A stretch of 64,000 nucleotides of DNA, from contig AP026539.1 in NCBI GenBank assembly GCA_026075535.2, positions 3,844,001-3,908,000 of the forward strand, written 5' to 3'. The notes under the pieces were generated by a model. That model had not been told where the DNA came from, did not search any database, and saw only the letters and a list, made by a program, of their open reading frames with translations. Below, in pieces: positions 44,219 through 54,569 of the stretch. The stretch's first letter is position 1; each line of letters starts with the position of its first letter. The position numbers were made by a program, and so were the translations under genes. This DNA is from Tricholoma matsutake. Lineage: Eukaryota > Basidiomycota > Agaricomycetes > Agaricales > Tricholomataceae.

Positions 44219-46705
44219 CTACAGTAATGTTTCCCAGTTATACTGATGATCCCTGTCCAATTCTTCATCAGATTCATCAATTACCATGGCAAAAGAATCT
44301 CTATCATATTCATCTTCCATTCCTGACACCGGAGATTCCATTATCCTGGGCATGACCATCCTAGGTCTCTCGGCCTCCTGTTCCTTTGTTATTGTGCCAT
44401 CACTCTCATCTACATTCTCAACCTCTGGCATGGTATTCAATGCAACCTCCGGGGCTACCATTTGTGAAGCCATCTCTCATACATCCTGTCCACTCGCCAA
44501 AGCTGCATGGGATGGTCCTGCAACAGGTTGTTCTTCCTCCATTGCAGCATCAGAGGTTCGATGATACTGACTGGAAGGATTCGGACTTGGTGTAATCCTG
44601 AGTTTGTTCAGCTGTAACATGCTGGGCTGAATAATGTCGTTGAAGACTCTTGAACTCCTCAGAGTGATAATGGATGATGTGAAATCATTAGGGGGATAAG
44701 GGGAGGGATATGGGACAATGTTCATAGAATGTGAGGGATAGGGTGATGACGAAAAGCAGGATGGTGGCATGCTGAGACTCTCCATGGCACCTCCATCCTC
44801 AGGTGTTCGGCAGTCAGAGGGCATTGTAGGTTGGGACATGACTTTGGTCAACGTTTGCCGATGCTGTTCCAGGAGTGCAGTATGGGCATTGTGGTTGCTG
44901 ATAAGCACCCTTTGGCTCATTTCCATTGCTACCATCATCTCCTTCATCTTTCTCATCTCCTCTCACATCTCTGTGACCTCCTTAGTCAGTCGGTTATTCT
45001 CCCATTGAAGCTGTTGCACCATCGCCATTTCTCCCTCAACACTCGCCTCACCATTGTTGACAACTCGGACAGCCTCACTGACCTGTTCCCCTTTCCGATT
45101 TACGAAGTAAAGGTACTCCAATGGTACCTGCCCCAATGGATGCACTGTTACCACCCCTGGACTCCCTTGGCAAGTCTCTCCACCATCCGACATGGCTTTG
45201 TCCTCATCCATCTTCCTGGATTTTGACTTGGATCGACTTCTTGGATTTGCTTTTCCTTTCGCCTTTGGTGTTGCCACTGCTGCCCTTGTTGGTTTTGAAG
45301 TCATCCCTCTCTTTGGTGTCACTGGTGGCTTTGGCATCGATCCCCTGCTTGGGGTTGATGAAGCCTTAGCTGCCTCAGGTGGCCTTGAAGTGCTTCGGGT
45401 CCTGGTTGATCGGCGTAGGCTTGGGTTTGATGGGGAGGGTTCCAACATGTTTTCATCACCCAACACAGGTGTTGTTGGGGTTGCTCTTGGTTCTGACTTG
45501 ATGACCTGTGTCTTTCCTTCCTTCATCACCCTCTTGTCCGCCACTCCCCAATAACCTTTGTACACTTCTGCTTGCGACCTCGACATGACAAACAAGTGGT
45601 GTTGCCCGCATACACGCATCTCACCTCCAGCTTCACACACCTTGCACAAGCCTCCATGTTGCCCAAATTCAGCGGACGCATGGTCTCTGTTCCAGGCTTC
45701 ATGCTTGATTTTGACGTTGTTGCCTTGGGTTGTGATCTTCTTGAGGGTTGTGATGACCCCTCCGCAGGCTGGTCGACCTCCTCCAAATGCCTCTGCTGTA
45801 TCCTTCTGCTTTCCTTTAACATCCACCTTCTTCATCCTGCTCCGCCCTCTCTCTCCTGCTTCTTCCAACCAGGCCTCTTCCTTTATCTCATCAGAAGAGT
45901 CATTCACATACTCACTGCTTTTGATATGAGTCTGTGAATGGCTCCTCCATCCCATGGGAGTCATTTTCAAAAGCTGGTATTGTGTTGACGGATCCACTGT
46001 CATTCTGGCCAAAGGAATGCTACGATGACTTGAAGCTGGGTCAGTTGAAGTGGGCGGTGGGGGAATAATTTGCAACATTTCATCCCTCGAATGAATCTGG
46101 ATGTTGCCTGGGATGACGATTGGATTTATAGAGGCAGCTACTCCGTTCCGAACTGCATGAGGTACTATATGTGATTCAATATGTAGATAATTCAAGCTAA
46201 ACTGAGTGAAACCTACCTGGTGTCTGACGCCCTTCTGAAAACCACTCCCAAGTACTGCTGCCCTCCTCTGAAAGCATCGGGTGGTACCACAACATGGGGT
46301 CATCCCGCTTTATCTTGCCAAAGTCGACTTAGGAAGTACAGTTAGAAACTCATTGACAGGTAAATTGAGTTAACGTACAATCCAACTCTTCAATTTTTCC
46401 TCATTTACTGTATAGCCTCGGCCATGTTGTAGAAGAACAATCTCCAGCTTGCACTCGTCGATCCATACCAACAACTGTTGCCTGACGAGGGTATTCAATC
46501 CCTGATTTGATAGAAATGATACGTTATAGGATGAAATTTGGATAGTTAACAGACATACTGGTGAGTTTGGAAGTTCTTGAAGGAGTAGTAAAAGATCTTC
46601 ATCACCTCCGAAGATGGCCTTTGTGATGGATCGATGGAGATGTCGTTGAATGGAAGGGAGGATGTCGTTGATGTAAGATTCAGCAACTTGATTGTAGGAA
46701 GGCAT
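44219..46705 (-). pseudogene. Cargo gene B with Zn2Cys6-like cluster
   Basis: Starts at 46705 (MPSYNQVAESYINDILPSIQ). Introns follow at about 46557-46501, 46379-46330 and 46217-46166 with GT...AG ends; exons include MLWYHPMLSEEGSSTWEWF. A cysteine cluster CARCVKLEVRCVYAGNTTCL then SCRGRKQKC (C-X2-C-X6-C-X7-C-X2-C-X6-C) lies near 45650, but in a different frame from its surroundings. After it come Ser/Arg/Lys-rich tracts, GQVPLEYLYFVNRKGEQVSE, and a leucine-rich coiled segment. TGA at 44963-44965 and 44477-44479 interrupt an otherwise open frame to TAG at 44219. Probably a nuclear DNA-binding protein; similar transposon-linked proteins occur in Boletales genomes from memory. Confidence 0.65.
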
Positions 46706-46885
46706 TTGCAGAGTTGATATCTGAAGCTGAAGGGCAAAGTATTGTTAATTGATTGAGTGAACAATGTTGAAGTACTGGATCAGTATTGTTTGCGAGAATC
46801 TGATTGGAACCACATGGTAAGTCAATTGATCAATCAAGAACTTGTGTACTAAAACAATTCGAACATCCCCGAAACCAATATTCCA

Positions 46886-48201
46886 ATGCCAAAGATCAAG
46901 GTAAGTGAATTGTAATACTAATTTAGTTGTAATTACATTGTTTTCAGGTGGTCCCAAAATCAAAACAACCTGCTCCCTCTATGCCAGACTACCAACCCTC
47001 ATCCAGACTGACAAAGCGTTGAAAGTTGGACTTATCTTTGGATGGCAGTACATCTGCTGTCCCCAACCCCAACACAGCTCCACTAACTCTTTCTACTGCT
47101 GAAATCGAGCCTCCGATGGTTCATTCTGGATTTCAGCCATCTTCAAAACTGAGAACTCATCTGAAACTGAGCAGATCGATGGTCACCAGTACCTCCACCC
47201 TCCCTGAAACACTGGCACCTCCTCAGGTTCCAATAGCCATGATGAGACTGCCAGCTATCCATCCCCAATTTCGAGATGGTTCTGTGGGGGGACTCATTCC
47301 GTCTTCCCAATTCTATGGCATGCTGGCGCCCACACTTCCACTTGGTGGATATGTCGAGGAGGGTGATGATAGACATGTGAGGTTCAAGAGTCCACTGGAG
47401 GAGGGAACCCCACTCCACATATGACAGGTGACTATAAACAAGCACTGGATGGAAGGAATTATGGAAGGAAATGTTAAGTTGGATTCACTACTTCCACTGC
47501 CATTACTGCCGTTGCCGCCCCCGCCTCTTCCTCTCAGGACAAGGCCTGTATTCATTCCTCACCCACCAACACCCCCAATTGTCACCATCCCAAAAACTCT
47601 GTCATCTCCAGCCTCCGACCCCATCAACTTTGCTTCTACACCTGACTATGACGTCGGAATGACAATATGCAGCGAGGAACAGCCATCCCCGAAATGGCCA
47701 CAATCTCATACACCGCCTTCTCTGACCTCTGAAGACAATCAATCACCTGAACCAGAAACTGAGGAAGAGGAGCAGGTGGACCAGCTGGGGGATGATGGTG
47801 GCGATGAATTGGATGAGGTGGAGTTTGTGGAGGAGGAGAATCTGCAGGAGACGGTGGGGATAGTGGAAGTGGATGACATCATGCTGGGATCTGGGAAAGC
47901 GGTGAAGGGAAAGGGGAGAGCAGTAGAGGATCGGGGGGAAGGAATGATTGAAGAGTCAGCGGCTTCAGTCCGCTCCTTCCTCTTGCGGCCTGGCATCAAG
48001 GAGTTGATGAAGGATTTGGGTTTGGAAAGTGGAAGTGGAGAGGCAATAAGAGGCATTGAGGTAAGGACAACAGCAAAGGAAAAGCAGGCCATCCTGCTCT
48101 CCAGGTTGTTGGAAGCAGAGTTATATCTTGCAGCTGGTGTTGAACAACTGCATGATTGCCTCAAGACATATGTAGCTAACAATTCAAAATTTGAGTTGTA
48201 G
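46886..48201 (+). pseudogene. Cargo gene B2, acidic/Pro-rich protein
   Basis: Divergent from gene B. Exon 1 is MPKIK (46886-46900), then a 47-nt intron (GTAAGT...TACTAAT...TTCAG), then VVPKSKQPAPSMPDYQP. An in-frame TGA at 47020-47022 sits in a basic motif (TKR-stop-KLDL) and a second at 47422-47424 follows PLHI; both continue in frame. The body has Pro runs (LPLPLLPLPPPPLPL), an acidic stretch (TEEEEQVDQLGDDGGDELDE), and a C-terminal Leu-rich helix (AILLSRLLEAELYLAAGVEQ) before TAG. Function unknown. The gene pair B/B2 mirrors the gene A/TET layout: satellite, minus gene, plus gene, 45-bp array, terminus. Confidence 0.6.
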
Positions 48202-48379
48202 TTTACATTATTTTAATGAATGCCAATATTGGGATGTAAGCTTGAAGCAGGAATGAGTACATCAGAGTGAATTATATTATCACTGACACTAACACTACTT
48301 AAATATATTAGGCTGGAACAGTCCAACAAAAGTATAGAAAAGTGGAAATATACTGATGTTCTGATCTGATGTTCCCACA

Positions 48380-48580
48380 TTGATGAACCAATTCCAATGG
48401 TACTAACCTCAATGAAATTCCAACACAATGGACTTACATCAATGGAACAATCTTCTCCCGATGTACCTACCCTGATGGTTCAATCCCGACATTCTTACCC
48501 CGATGGACCAATCAAGATCTACTCACCGAGATGGTTCAATCCTGATGTACTCACCCCGATGGTTCAATCCAGTAACAAGT
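48380..48580. repeat. About 27-bp minisatellite
   Basis: About six diverged units around CCCCGATGGTTCAATCC with GATGTACTCA lie just after the gene B2 3-prime region. Confidence 0.7.
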
Positions 48581-48719
48581 AGAGGACAAATAAATATTCA
48601 AGGTCTACTATGAATCTATGATGCTGATATGTAATATGGGCATTTGCTACCATGTAGTCTCTTGGAAGGCTAAGATGTAGCAATGGTAAGAGCCTCATCT
48701 CATTGTCTAATACACTGCT

Positions 48720-49135
48720 AACATGACCTACATGGGCCTACCATAACATTCATAGTCTACTGCTTCAATATGTCCTATAGGCCCACCCATCAGCCATGGT
48801 CTGCTCCAATGCTAACATATCACATAGGCCCACCCATTATACATGATCCATACCAGTCCCAAAATTACACTTGGGCCCACCCCATCATCCATGGTCTACT
48901 GCTAAGTCCTCATGTCCTATAAGCCCACCCATCATCTATGGTCTATTCCAATACTAACATATCCCATGGGCCCACCCATCACATGTGGTATAAAGCTCTA
49001 CTCATTTCACCCATGAGCCCATTCTATTTAAATGAACTTATACCTGCCAGATGAGCCCACACATCTTCTATGGTCTATTACAGTCTATGGGCCCACATTA
49101 GCTGGACCATTAAATACGGCCTAAAGCCACCATTA
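48720..49135. repeat. Diverged 45-bp-type array at right end of giant segment
   Basis: Units built around GGGCCCACCCATCATC and ATGGTCTACT resemble the 45-bp arrays at 5.2 and 27.6 kb but are much more diverged. They end in the shared GCCCACATTAGCTGGACCAT segment and the terminus at 49179. Confidence 0.75.
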
Positions 49136-49695
49136 GTTAGTCCATATATAATGGTCTAAAGTCACTGAGAGTTGTGCTGTTCCACCCTATGAGCAAAGCT
49201 CGCAGTGGTGGGGTTCGGGTGTTGGGGTGCCGTCTCCTTCTCATAGACCCCACAATCCACCCCATAAGCAGATGCTCATGGCAGTGGCGTGGTGTCCCCT
49301 GTGTGTCCCTCGTCTCCTCCTCCCACGTCTCCCCCTCCTCGTCGTCATTCCACCCACTGTCCACCCCACAAGAAGGCTGGTGGTGAGTGGTGTGTTGTTC
49401 AGGGTGCCGTCTCATCGTCCCCACCCCCTTGTTGTCCCCCCCTTGTTGTCCCTTGCCACCCTTGTCTTTTCCAGTGCTGGTGCCCATCGCCTTCCCCTCG
49501 TCTCCCCCTCCACCCTCCACCCTCTCGTCTCCCCCTCCACCTTCTCGTCTCCCCCTCCCTCTCATCGTCGTCATCGTCATCACTTCCTTGTCTCCCTCCC
49601 CATCCCTCTTTGTCTCCATGGGTGTTCATGGTGGGGCCCTGGCAGCGTCGTCAGGGTCGTCTTGCATCCCTCCGCTGTTACCAACAGCTTAGAAC

Positions 49696-49757
49696 CTAGA
49701 AGATGAAAGAAAAACAGTTAGTGTAAACTCAAAATCAAAGGGAAAAAAAAAACTTGC
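49696..49757 (-). other. Predicted GC-AG intron, cassette L3
   Basis: Minus-strand donor GCAAGT in place of GTAAGT, CACTAAC branch site and CTTCTAG acceptor; 62 nt. Confidence 0.6.
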
Positions 49758-49834
49758 CTAGGGCCCAAATGATGCAGATTGCATTGTTTGGGCCAGTCCG
49801 TCTGTCTGTCCATTGTTACCCTGTAGTTTAGGAC

Positions 49835-49903
49835 CTAAAAAACAAAAGAAAGATGTTAGTTAGTTTAGAAAACAAGAAATGAATGAAAAAAAAAAAAACT
49901 TAC
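49835..49903 (-). other. Predicted intron, cassette L3
   Basis: Minus-strand GTAAGT donor, AACTAAC branch site and TTTTTAG acceptor; 69 nt. Confidence 0.75.
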
Positions 49904-50174
49904 CGTGGCCCAAACAACGATTCTGTCATTTGGGCTGCTTGTGTCCATTGATGGCCGTTGGCCCCTCTTGACGGCACGGGAGTGGGAGTGGGAGTGGGTA
50001 TGGTGGTGGTGGTGGAGGTTGAGGTGGGGAGGTGGCCGTGGTCATCATCGTCGTTGTTGGTGGTGGTGGTGGGAGAATGATGAGCTGGCAGGTGTGGTGA
50101 TGCGGCTTTGTGCTTTGTCATCACACCTGTGGGAACAGTATGTATTGCAGTACGAGCACATACCTGCAATGACC

Positions 50175-50245
50175 GCTTAGTGTAGTGGTCTTGTTGTTAC
50201 TGTAAGTTTATGTAATCATATTAGAGCTCTGGGGTTCAATTCTGT
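50175..50245 (+). ncRNA. tRNA-like unit, right end of Insert 2
   Basis: A-box-like GCTTAGTGTAGTGGTC (from 50175) and B-box GGGGTTCAATTC (50231-50242). It points outward. It shares the preceding TACCTGYAATGAY segment with the unit at 23668. Confidence 0.6.
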
Positions 50246-50279
50246 CATGTGTTTCTACTTTTTCTACTATTACTAAGCA

Positions 50280-50559
50280 ATGCTGCTATCATTCCTATCG
50301 GAATCCTATGTTGTCCAATGTCTCTGCATAACCTCGGAATATTCCTATGTGATTCCTATGGTCAGAAATTCCTAGGAAATTTCGATGGTCCAATCGGATT
50401 CTGATCGGACTGCATCGGACTGGACTAGGACTGCCATTTCATGTCAATTTGGCTGGTGAAAATGACATCGGAATATGGTCGGATTCTGATTGGACTCCGA
50501 TCGGAATCATTGGAATCATTGGATTCCTATAGGAATATGGGGGGGAGTGTAAAGACCTC
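50280..50559. repeat. Right subterminal repeats and terminal repeat of Insert 2
   Basis: Many copies of TCCTATCGGAATCC, GATTCCTATGG, TCGGATTCTGATCGGACT and CCGATCGGAATC, then GGGGAGTGTAAAGACCTC at the edge. Confidence 0.7.
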
Positions 50560-50568
50560 CAATTCTAG

Positions 50569-51290
50569 CCCATAAACCTGGTTGGAAGCCACGAATGAAA
50601 GCTCTGCTTTGTTCAGCATCGGAAATTCTGCCTTTAGTAGATAAAAACCTCATGATGTTATAAAACAACCAAAAATACAATCCCAAATTGTTTGCATTGA
50701 AAATACCAATGCAAAGTTGTTCACCGACGAGTTTGTCCATATCTGAAATTGATCATTTGCAATCATCTTTGGAACCATGGTACAGTTTGTGGACAGTGAT
50801 GCAAAAGTTATTGAATGAAGTACTGGCACCATATTCTGGAATCAATTCCCACAGTTCAGAAGTGTCGATGTCAAGGTAGCAGCAAGTGTGCTTCTTCATT
50901 TCCTTGGAGTCAGTAACATTGCATGCTGAAAAAAGCAATTTGAGCTCATCAAAATACCTACAAAGTTCTCAAGGCTGAGTGGGGTCGAATTTTGGAACAG
51001 TGGAATGGCCATGCACAGACATAGTAGTCATGTTCACAGCCATGAATACTTTTGAAGTTGGGGTTAAGACTTGAGTGATAGATGGAAGAGGTTTTGGAGT
51101 TGGAGGTAGTCGAAGAGGAGATGGAGGTGGTGGTTGGATAGAAAGTGGAGTAGTAGGAGATGGAAATAGATGATGGTGGGTGGATTGTTGGGCAGGTACT
51201 GGAATCAAGATATCTCCCGGATGTTTGGGAGCATCAAAGGCTTGGTGAGTTTCAATACAAAGGTTTCTAGCTGCGGTTGGCCTAAGCCAA
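50569..51290 (-). pseudogene. Gypsy-2 gag, N-terminal part
   Basis: Minus-strand frame after the LTR: Pro-rich N-terminus (STHHHLFPSPTTPLSIQPPP), FMAVNMTTMSVHGHSTVPKF and DPTQP, then LELIPEYGASTSFNNF-like capsid sequence with WSISDMDKLVGEQL and LSTKGRISDAEQSRAFIRGF. It stops at QPGLWARI exactly at the Insert 2 duplication and resumes at 26825. The pattern is that of Agaricomycete Ty3 gag proteins. Some frame breaks are present. Confidence 0.75.
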
Positions 51291-51318
51291 GGAATTCAAG
51301 ATGGTTTAGGCAATGAGA

Positions 51319-52003
51319 TGTTAGAAACCCCTCATGGTGGGCTCCAAAATGATGTTACTCAACCCGGAAACCCAAACAAAACCCATAAATAGGTCTCAGA
51401 TGGTATAACACGAGTTAGAGGAAGGTTGAGAGGTGCTACTAAATATCACTGCTGTTAACCAGGAGTAGGCGAATGAGGTGCGAAGTTGTATGAAGTGATG
51501 TGAAACACTACAAAGCATTTTGCAAAGATGTTTGAAGATGTTTGCAGCGATGGGAAGTAGTTTTCAGATGTTAGGACGATAAGGGTGATGTCAAATGATG
51601 AGGGAGAAGGACAATAACAATGTATGATAGAGATGATAGAAGATGGTGACAATGTGCAATAGTTTTGAGATGTTTAATATGAAGTTCAAAGAAGTTCGCA
51701 ACGATTCGCAGAACTTAGTGCTAAGACAAAAGATTTGGACTCAAGTTTGAACTCTTAAGTCAGATGATATACGAGAGGTGAAGACGATCTCTTTCTTGTT
51801 TTTCTAGGTAGCTAGTACATGGTTATATAAGTTTTGGAGAGATAGCACTAAAAAGGAAATAAAACATGAGGAGAACATGAGGCAAGATATAAGGCTAAAA
51901 GAATAAATCCGTATCACCAAGGAAATAAGAAATGATATAAAATAATGCAGCCGAAATCATAATATATCTAAAAACACTTGTCTTTATTGTTCCAATAAAT
52001 CAC
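51319..52003 (-). repeat. Gypsy-2 5-prime LTR (outer end uncertain)
   Basis: The plus strand starts TGTTAGAAACCCCTCATGG at 51319. The inner segment near 51350-51430 (TGGGTTTCCGGGTTGAGTAA in reverse complement) matches an LTR at about 63650-63700 in the other orientation. The outer boundary is obscured by the LTR that begins at 52004. The LTR carries many TTCGAAGATG-like motifs. Confidence 0.6.
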
Positions 52004-52393
52004 TGGAGTAGTGTGTGTGGGCACACCTACTCCAGGTCATGTGACCATGTAGTCAGTAGACAGTCACATGTACATACAGGCTCAGGCTATCACCAGAGCA
52101 TCCCACCACTCTGCTATAGGAGATGGATCCACCACCTCCATCTTGGTGATGAGAGTGTGATTCGATGCACTCACTATCGCTTTGCTTTATTTTTGTTACC
52201 ATTTGGCTTAGATTCTCACCTGCCACGTCGCAACCCTGGACATCTCTGCATTTAGCTTTGCTTCTCAGTTTATTGTCTCGAGTCTCTTGTCCCAGCACCC
52301 AGAACCTAGTCCACAGAACCACAGAACCAGTCATGGAACCAGAACCAGAACCAGCCTATCAGTTTCTTTTTCAGTTATTACATTACACTCAGC

Positions 52394-54569
52394 ATGCCTG
52401 GTCCAGGACAAGGCAAACGAGCTCAGAAGAAGAAATGGCATGAAAACACGAGCCTAAATGCAAATATCGCTGCCATAAATGCCATGCTGATGGCATCAAG
52501 CACAGATGCTCCGAAGGCAAGAACCACCATGTCAAAATCGTTGTCACCTAACGACAAGATCATCGCAACATCACTTGCAAGTGAAATGACAGCCAAAACT
52601 GCTTCATACACAGCTCTACAAGCTACTACAACAGCCACTACAACTACCACAGCAGATGCAGCCCCAAACAACCCAAACGACGCCAACAATGCGACCCACG
52701 TCGACACAGCCAAAGCTGTGTCACCAACAAACGAACCATCTACCTACAGCCATGACGAAGTACAGCAACTACTTGACAACGCAAAACTCAAGGGATACCA
52801 GGAAGGGTTCAAAGAAGGACACAAAACTGGTAGGAAAACAGGGAAGGAAGAAGGAAAAGCAGACGGTTATGAGGAGGGATATGAGGAAGGAAGTAGGAAG
52901 TGGATGGAAGGCTACAGGGAAGGGTACGATGCAAATGGGAAACTAGACCAAGAGAAGGCAGAACAAGCACACAAGAAGGGACTACTGGAAGGCCACGAGC
53001 TTGGATGCAGAATGGGAAGGACAAGGAATGACAAAAGTGGCTCACGGAAGGGCATAGCACTGGGCTCTGCCTCTCTATGGCGGGCCAGCGGCCCATGTGT
53101 GTGCACTATTCCGTGGAGCTGTTTTACTGGAAGAGGCTGAAACCCAAACTGGCCCTGAAATGACCACCTGGAGTGACACCACCACCCAGATCTGATGAAA
53201 TGGGTGCACAGACCAACACTGCCCCCAAACATCGATGTGCTGCCCTGCAAATGGAACCACTTGACGATGAACACCCCCATCTGCTGAAAAATGCGATGAC
53301 AGCACCTAGCATTGACTCGACCACCCAAATCACCCCCAGTACCAATGAGACGGCTGCCCAAGCAAAGAATGAACCTCACCCAGCTCCCATTGCCCCCAGC
53401 ATGCCCCCCCATTCTGCTGTTGCACCCATAATGACCCCCCAGCCCCCTGTCAATGCTACCACAACCACCTTGTTTCCTGCCTCAAAACAGCTACCAGCAC
53501 CTCATGAACGATGGCACTCGCTGCTGAGTTGACCTACAGCCCAACAGCAGACCCCCCAGCCCCCTAACGATGCTGCCATGTCACCATCAACAATGGCTAC
53601 GACACCTGAACCAAATGGCCGAAAAATGACAACTAGGGTGATGACTAGCATGCAAACAGCTGCCCCCACTTTAGAGACAGGTAACCAAGCCACAAATGAT
53701 GTACAGAGAACACCCAACACCCAGACAACGGAGTTATGTGACAACGAGCATGTTTGCTCATTGAAACGCCTCATTTACTCGACAAAACAAACTTACTCGC
53801 TTCAGAACTCCAAATGAAGGCCCAGGAGCCTCCCTACACCATCCAGCTTGCCCCAGCTTGATTCACAACCCCTTGTTCCACAACCTGAACCCACTGCTGC
53901 CCCCACATCATCTGCAATAACGCCTATGTTTCCCACTGCTGTCTTGTCACCAATGACGACGTCTGCAGCCAAGGGATCCCCTCATTCACTGCCTACACAC
54001 CCCAGCCAACCCCAGCATGTACACAAACGTGCTGTTTTGCTGCCTACAAGATGGCTACAAAAAAACAAACTGGCGATGACTGCACCAACCCCTAGATCCC
54101 TCCATTCTCCTACCCAGCCCACAAAATGCTCTATGCTACCCATCTCACCCCTGCTTGACCCTAAACGAGCCATTTCACCACCTCCCACACATTTTAATTG
54201 GGCTGATGATGCTGCATCATTACCTGTTGCCCCCAGCACCCTGCCACAAGATATCTCCACTCTGAAGACAGGCCATCCACAGCTGTTCAGGACCCTACGA
54301 TGATGAACAAGATGGCGAGGAGCCCCCTGCAATTTCTTTTGTCTCAATTTTTTTTTCATTCAGCTCTGCCATCTCAGACTCCATCTCAACCTTTTATCAC
54401 CCGATGTCACCCCTCTGGTATTGGACCAGGCAAGCCTGTTATTGTTGCCCCTGTTGGAGTAGCACCTCCACCTGCTGCTTCTTTTCTGAAACTCGACTGG
54501 GACCAAGACCCTCACCTTGTTGACTTAAGCTGGGCACTTCAAGCTCTGGGATGGATACCTCCTTGTTGA
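52394..54569 (+). pseudogene. Gly/Lys/Glu-repeat protein of the non-autonomous LTR element
   Basis: Starts at 52394 (MPGPGQGKRAQKKKWHENTS). An Ala/Thr-rich region precedes SHDEVQQLLDNAKLKGYQEG, then a run of GxxxGxxxG-type repeats (FKEGHKTGRKTGKEEGKADG). The frame breaks at about 53140 and again several times. Later frames keep Thr/Pro-rich sequence, FNWADDAASLP and a C-terminus LDWDQDPHLVDLSWALQALG W. This start, repeat and ending recur together in Boletales predicted proteins that I recall; their function is unknown. Confidence 0.6.

Larger units (their letters stand above)
27500..49179. mobile_element. Giant segment bounded by KDZ-type ends
   Basis: Left terminus CAGCCCCTTCAGTGTATTTG at 27500; right terminus, reverse complement, CAGCACAACTCTCAGTGACT at 49179. 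After the termini both sides share GGACCATT/AGACCATT, ACTAATGGTGGCTTTA, and then a 45-bp-type array. The inverted ends make the 21.7 kb look like one large element, or two related elements head to head. Cargo: TET/JBP, gene A, a basic-rich gene, zinc-cluster gene B and gene B2, plus Harbinger and Gypsy-1 insertions. The target duplication is not clear (only TTCC is shared). No KDZ transposase is left in it. Confidence 0.6.
49180..50163 (-). repeat. Hairpin-intron cassette block L3
   Basis: Minus-strand block with two good introns (listed). A possible third at 50127-50163 (GTATGT to CACAG, only 37 nt) is doubtful. Stem-loops stand directly before the donors: 49762-49776 with 49780-49794, and about 49908-49935. 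Palindromes of the GAGCANNNGCTC type lie near 49189 and 49264. The segment 49940-50130 is homologous to 23450-23640 of block L2. Confidence 0.7.
26835..50559. mobile_element. Insert 2: element of the Insert 1 family, heavily loaded
   Basis: The left end reads TAAACTTTGCACTCCCC and the right end, in reverse complement, GAGGTCTTTACACTCCCC. The flanks carry a 9-bp duplication CAATTCTAG (26826-26834 and 50560-50568). Its removal restores the Gypsy-2 gag frame from FQPGLWARI to AQ and onward. Like Insert 1 it has subterminal repeats, outward tRNA-like units at both ends and a cassette block. Most of its 23.7 kb is a later nested segment (27500-49179). No transposase of its own was seen. Confidence 0.8.

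Noticed and set aside
27496..49183. TTCC as target duplication of the 21.7-kb segment
   Set aside because: Four bases are too few to trust, and KDZ elements usually give about 8 bp.
50127..50163. Third introns of cassette blocks (50127-50163 and 23628-23661)
   Set aside because: Donor and acceptor dinucleotides are present, but the lengths of 37 and 34 nt are at or below the usual minimum and no branch site is clear.
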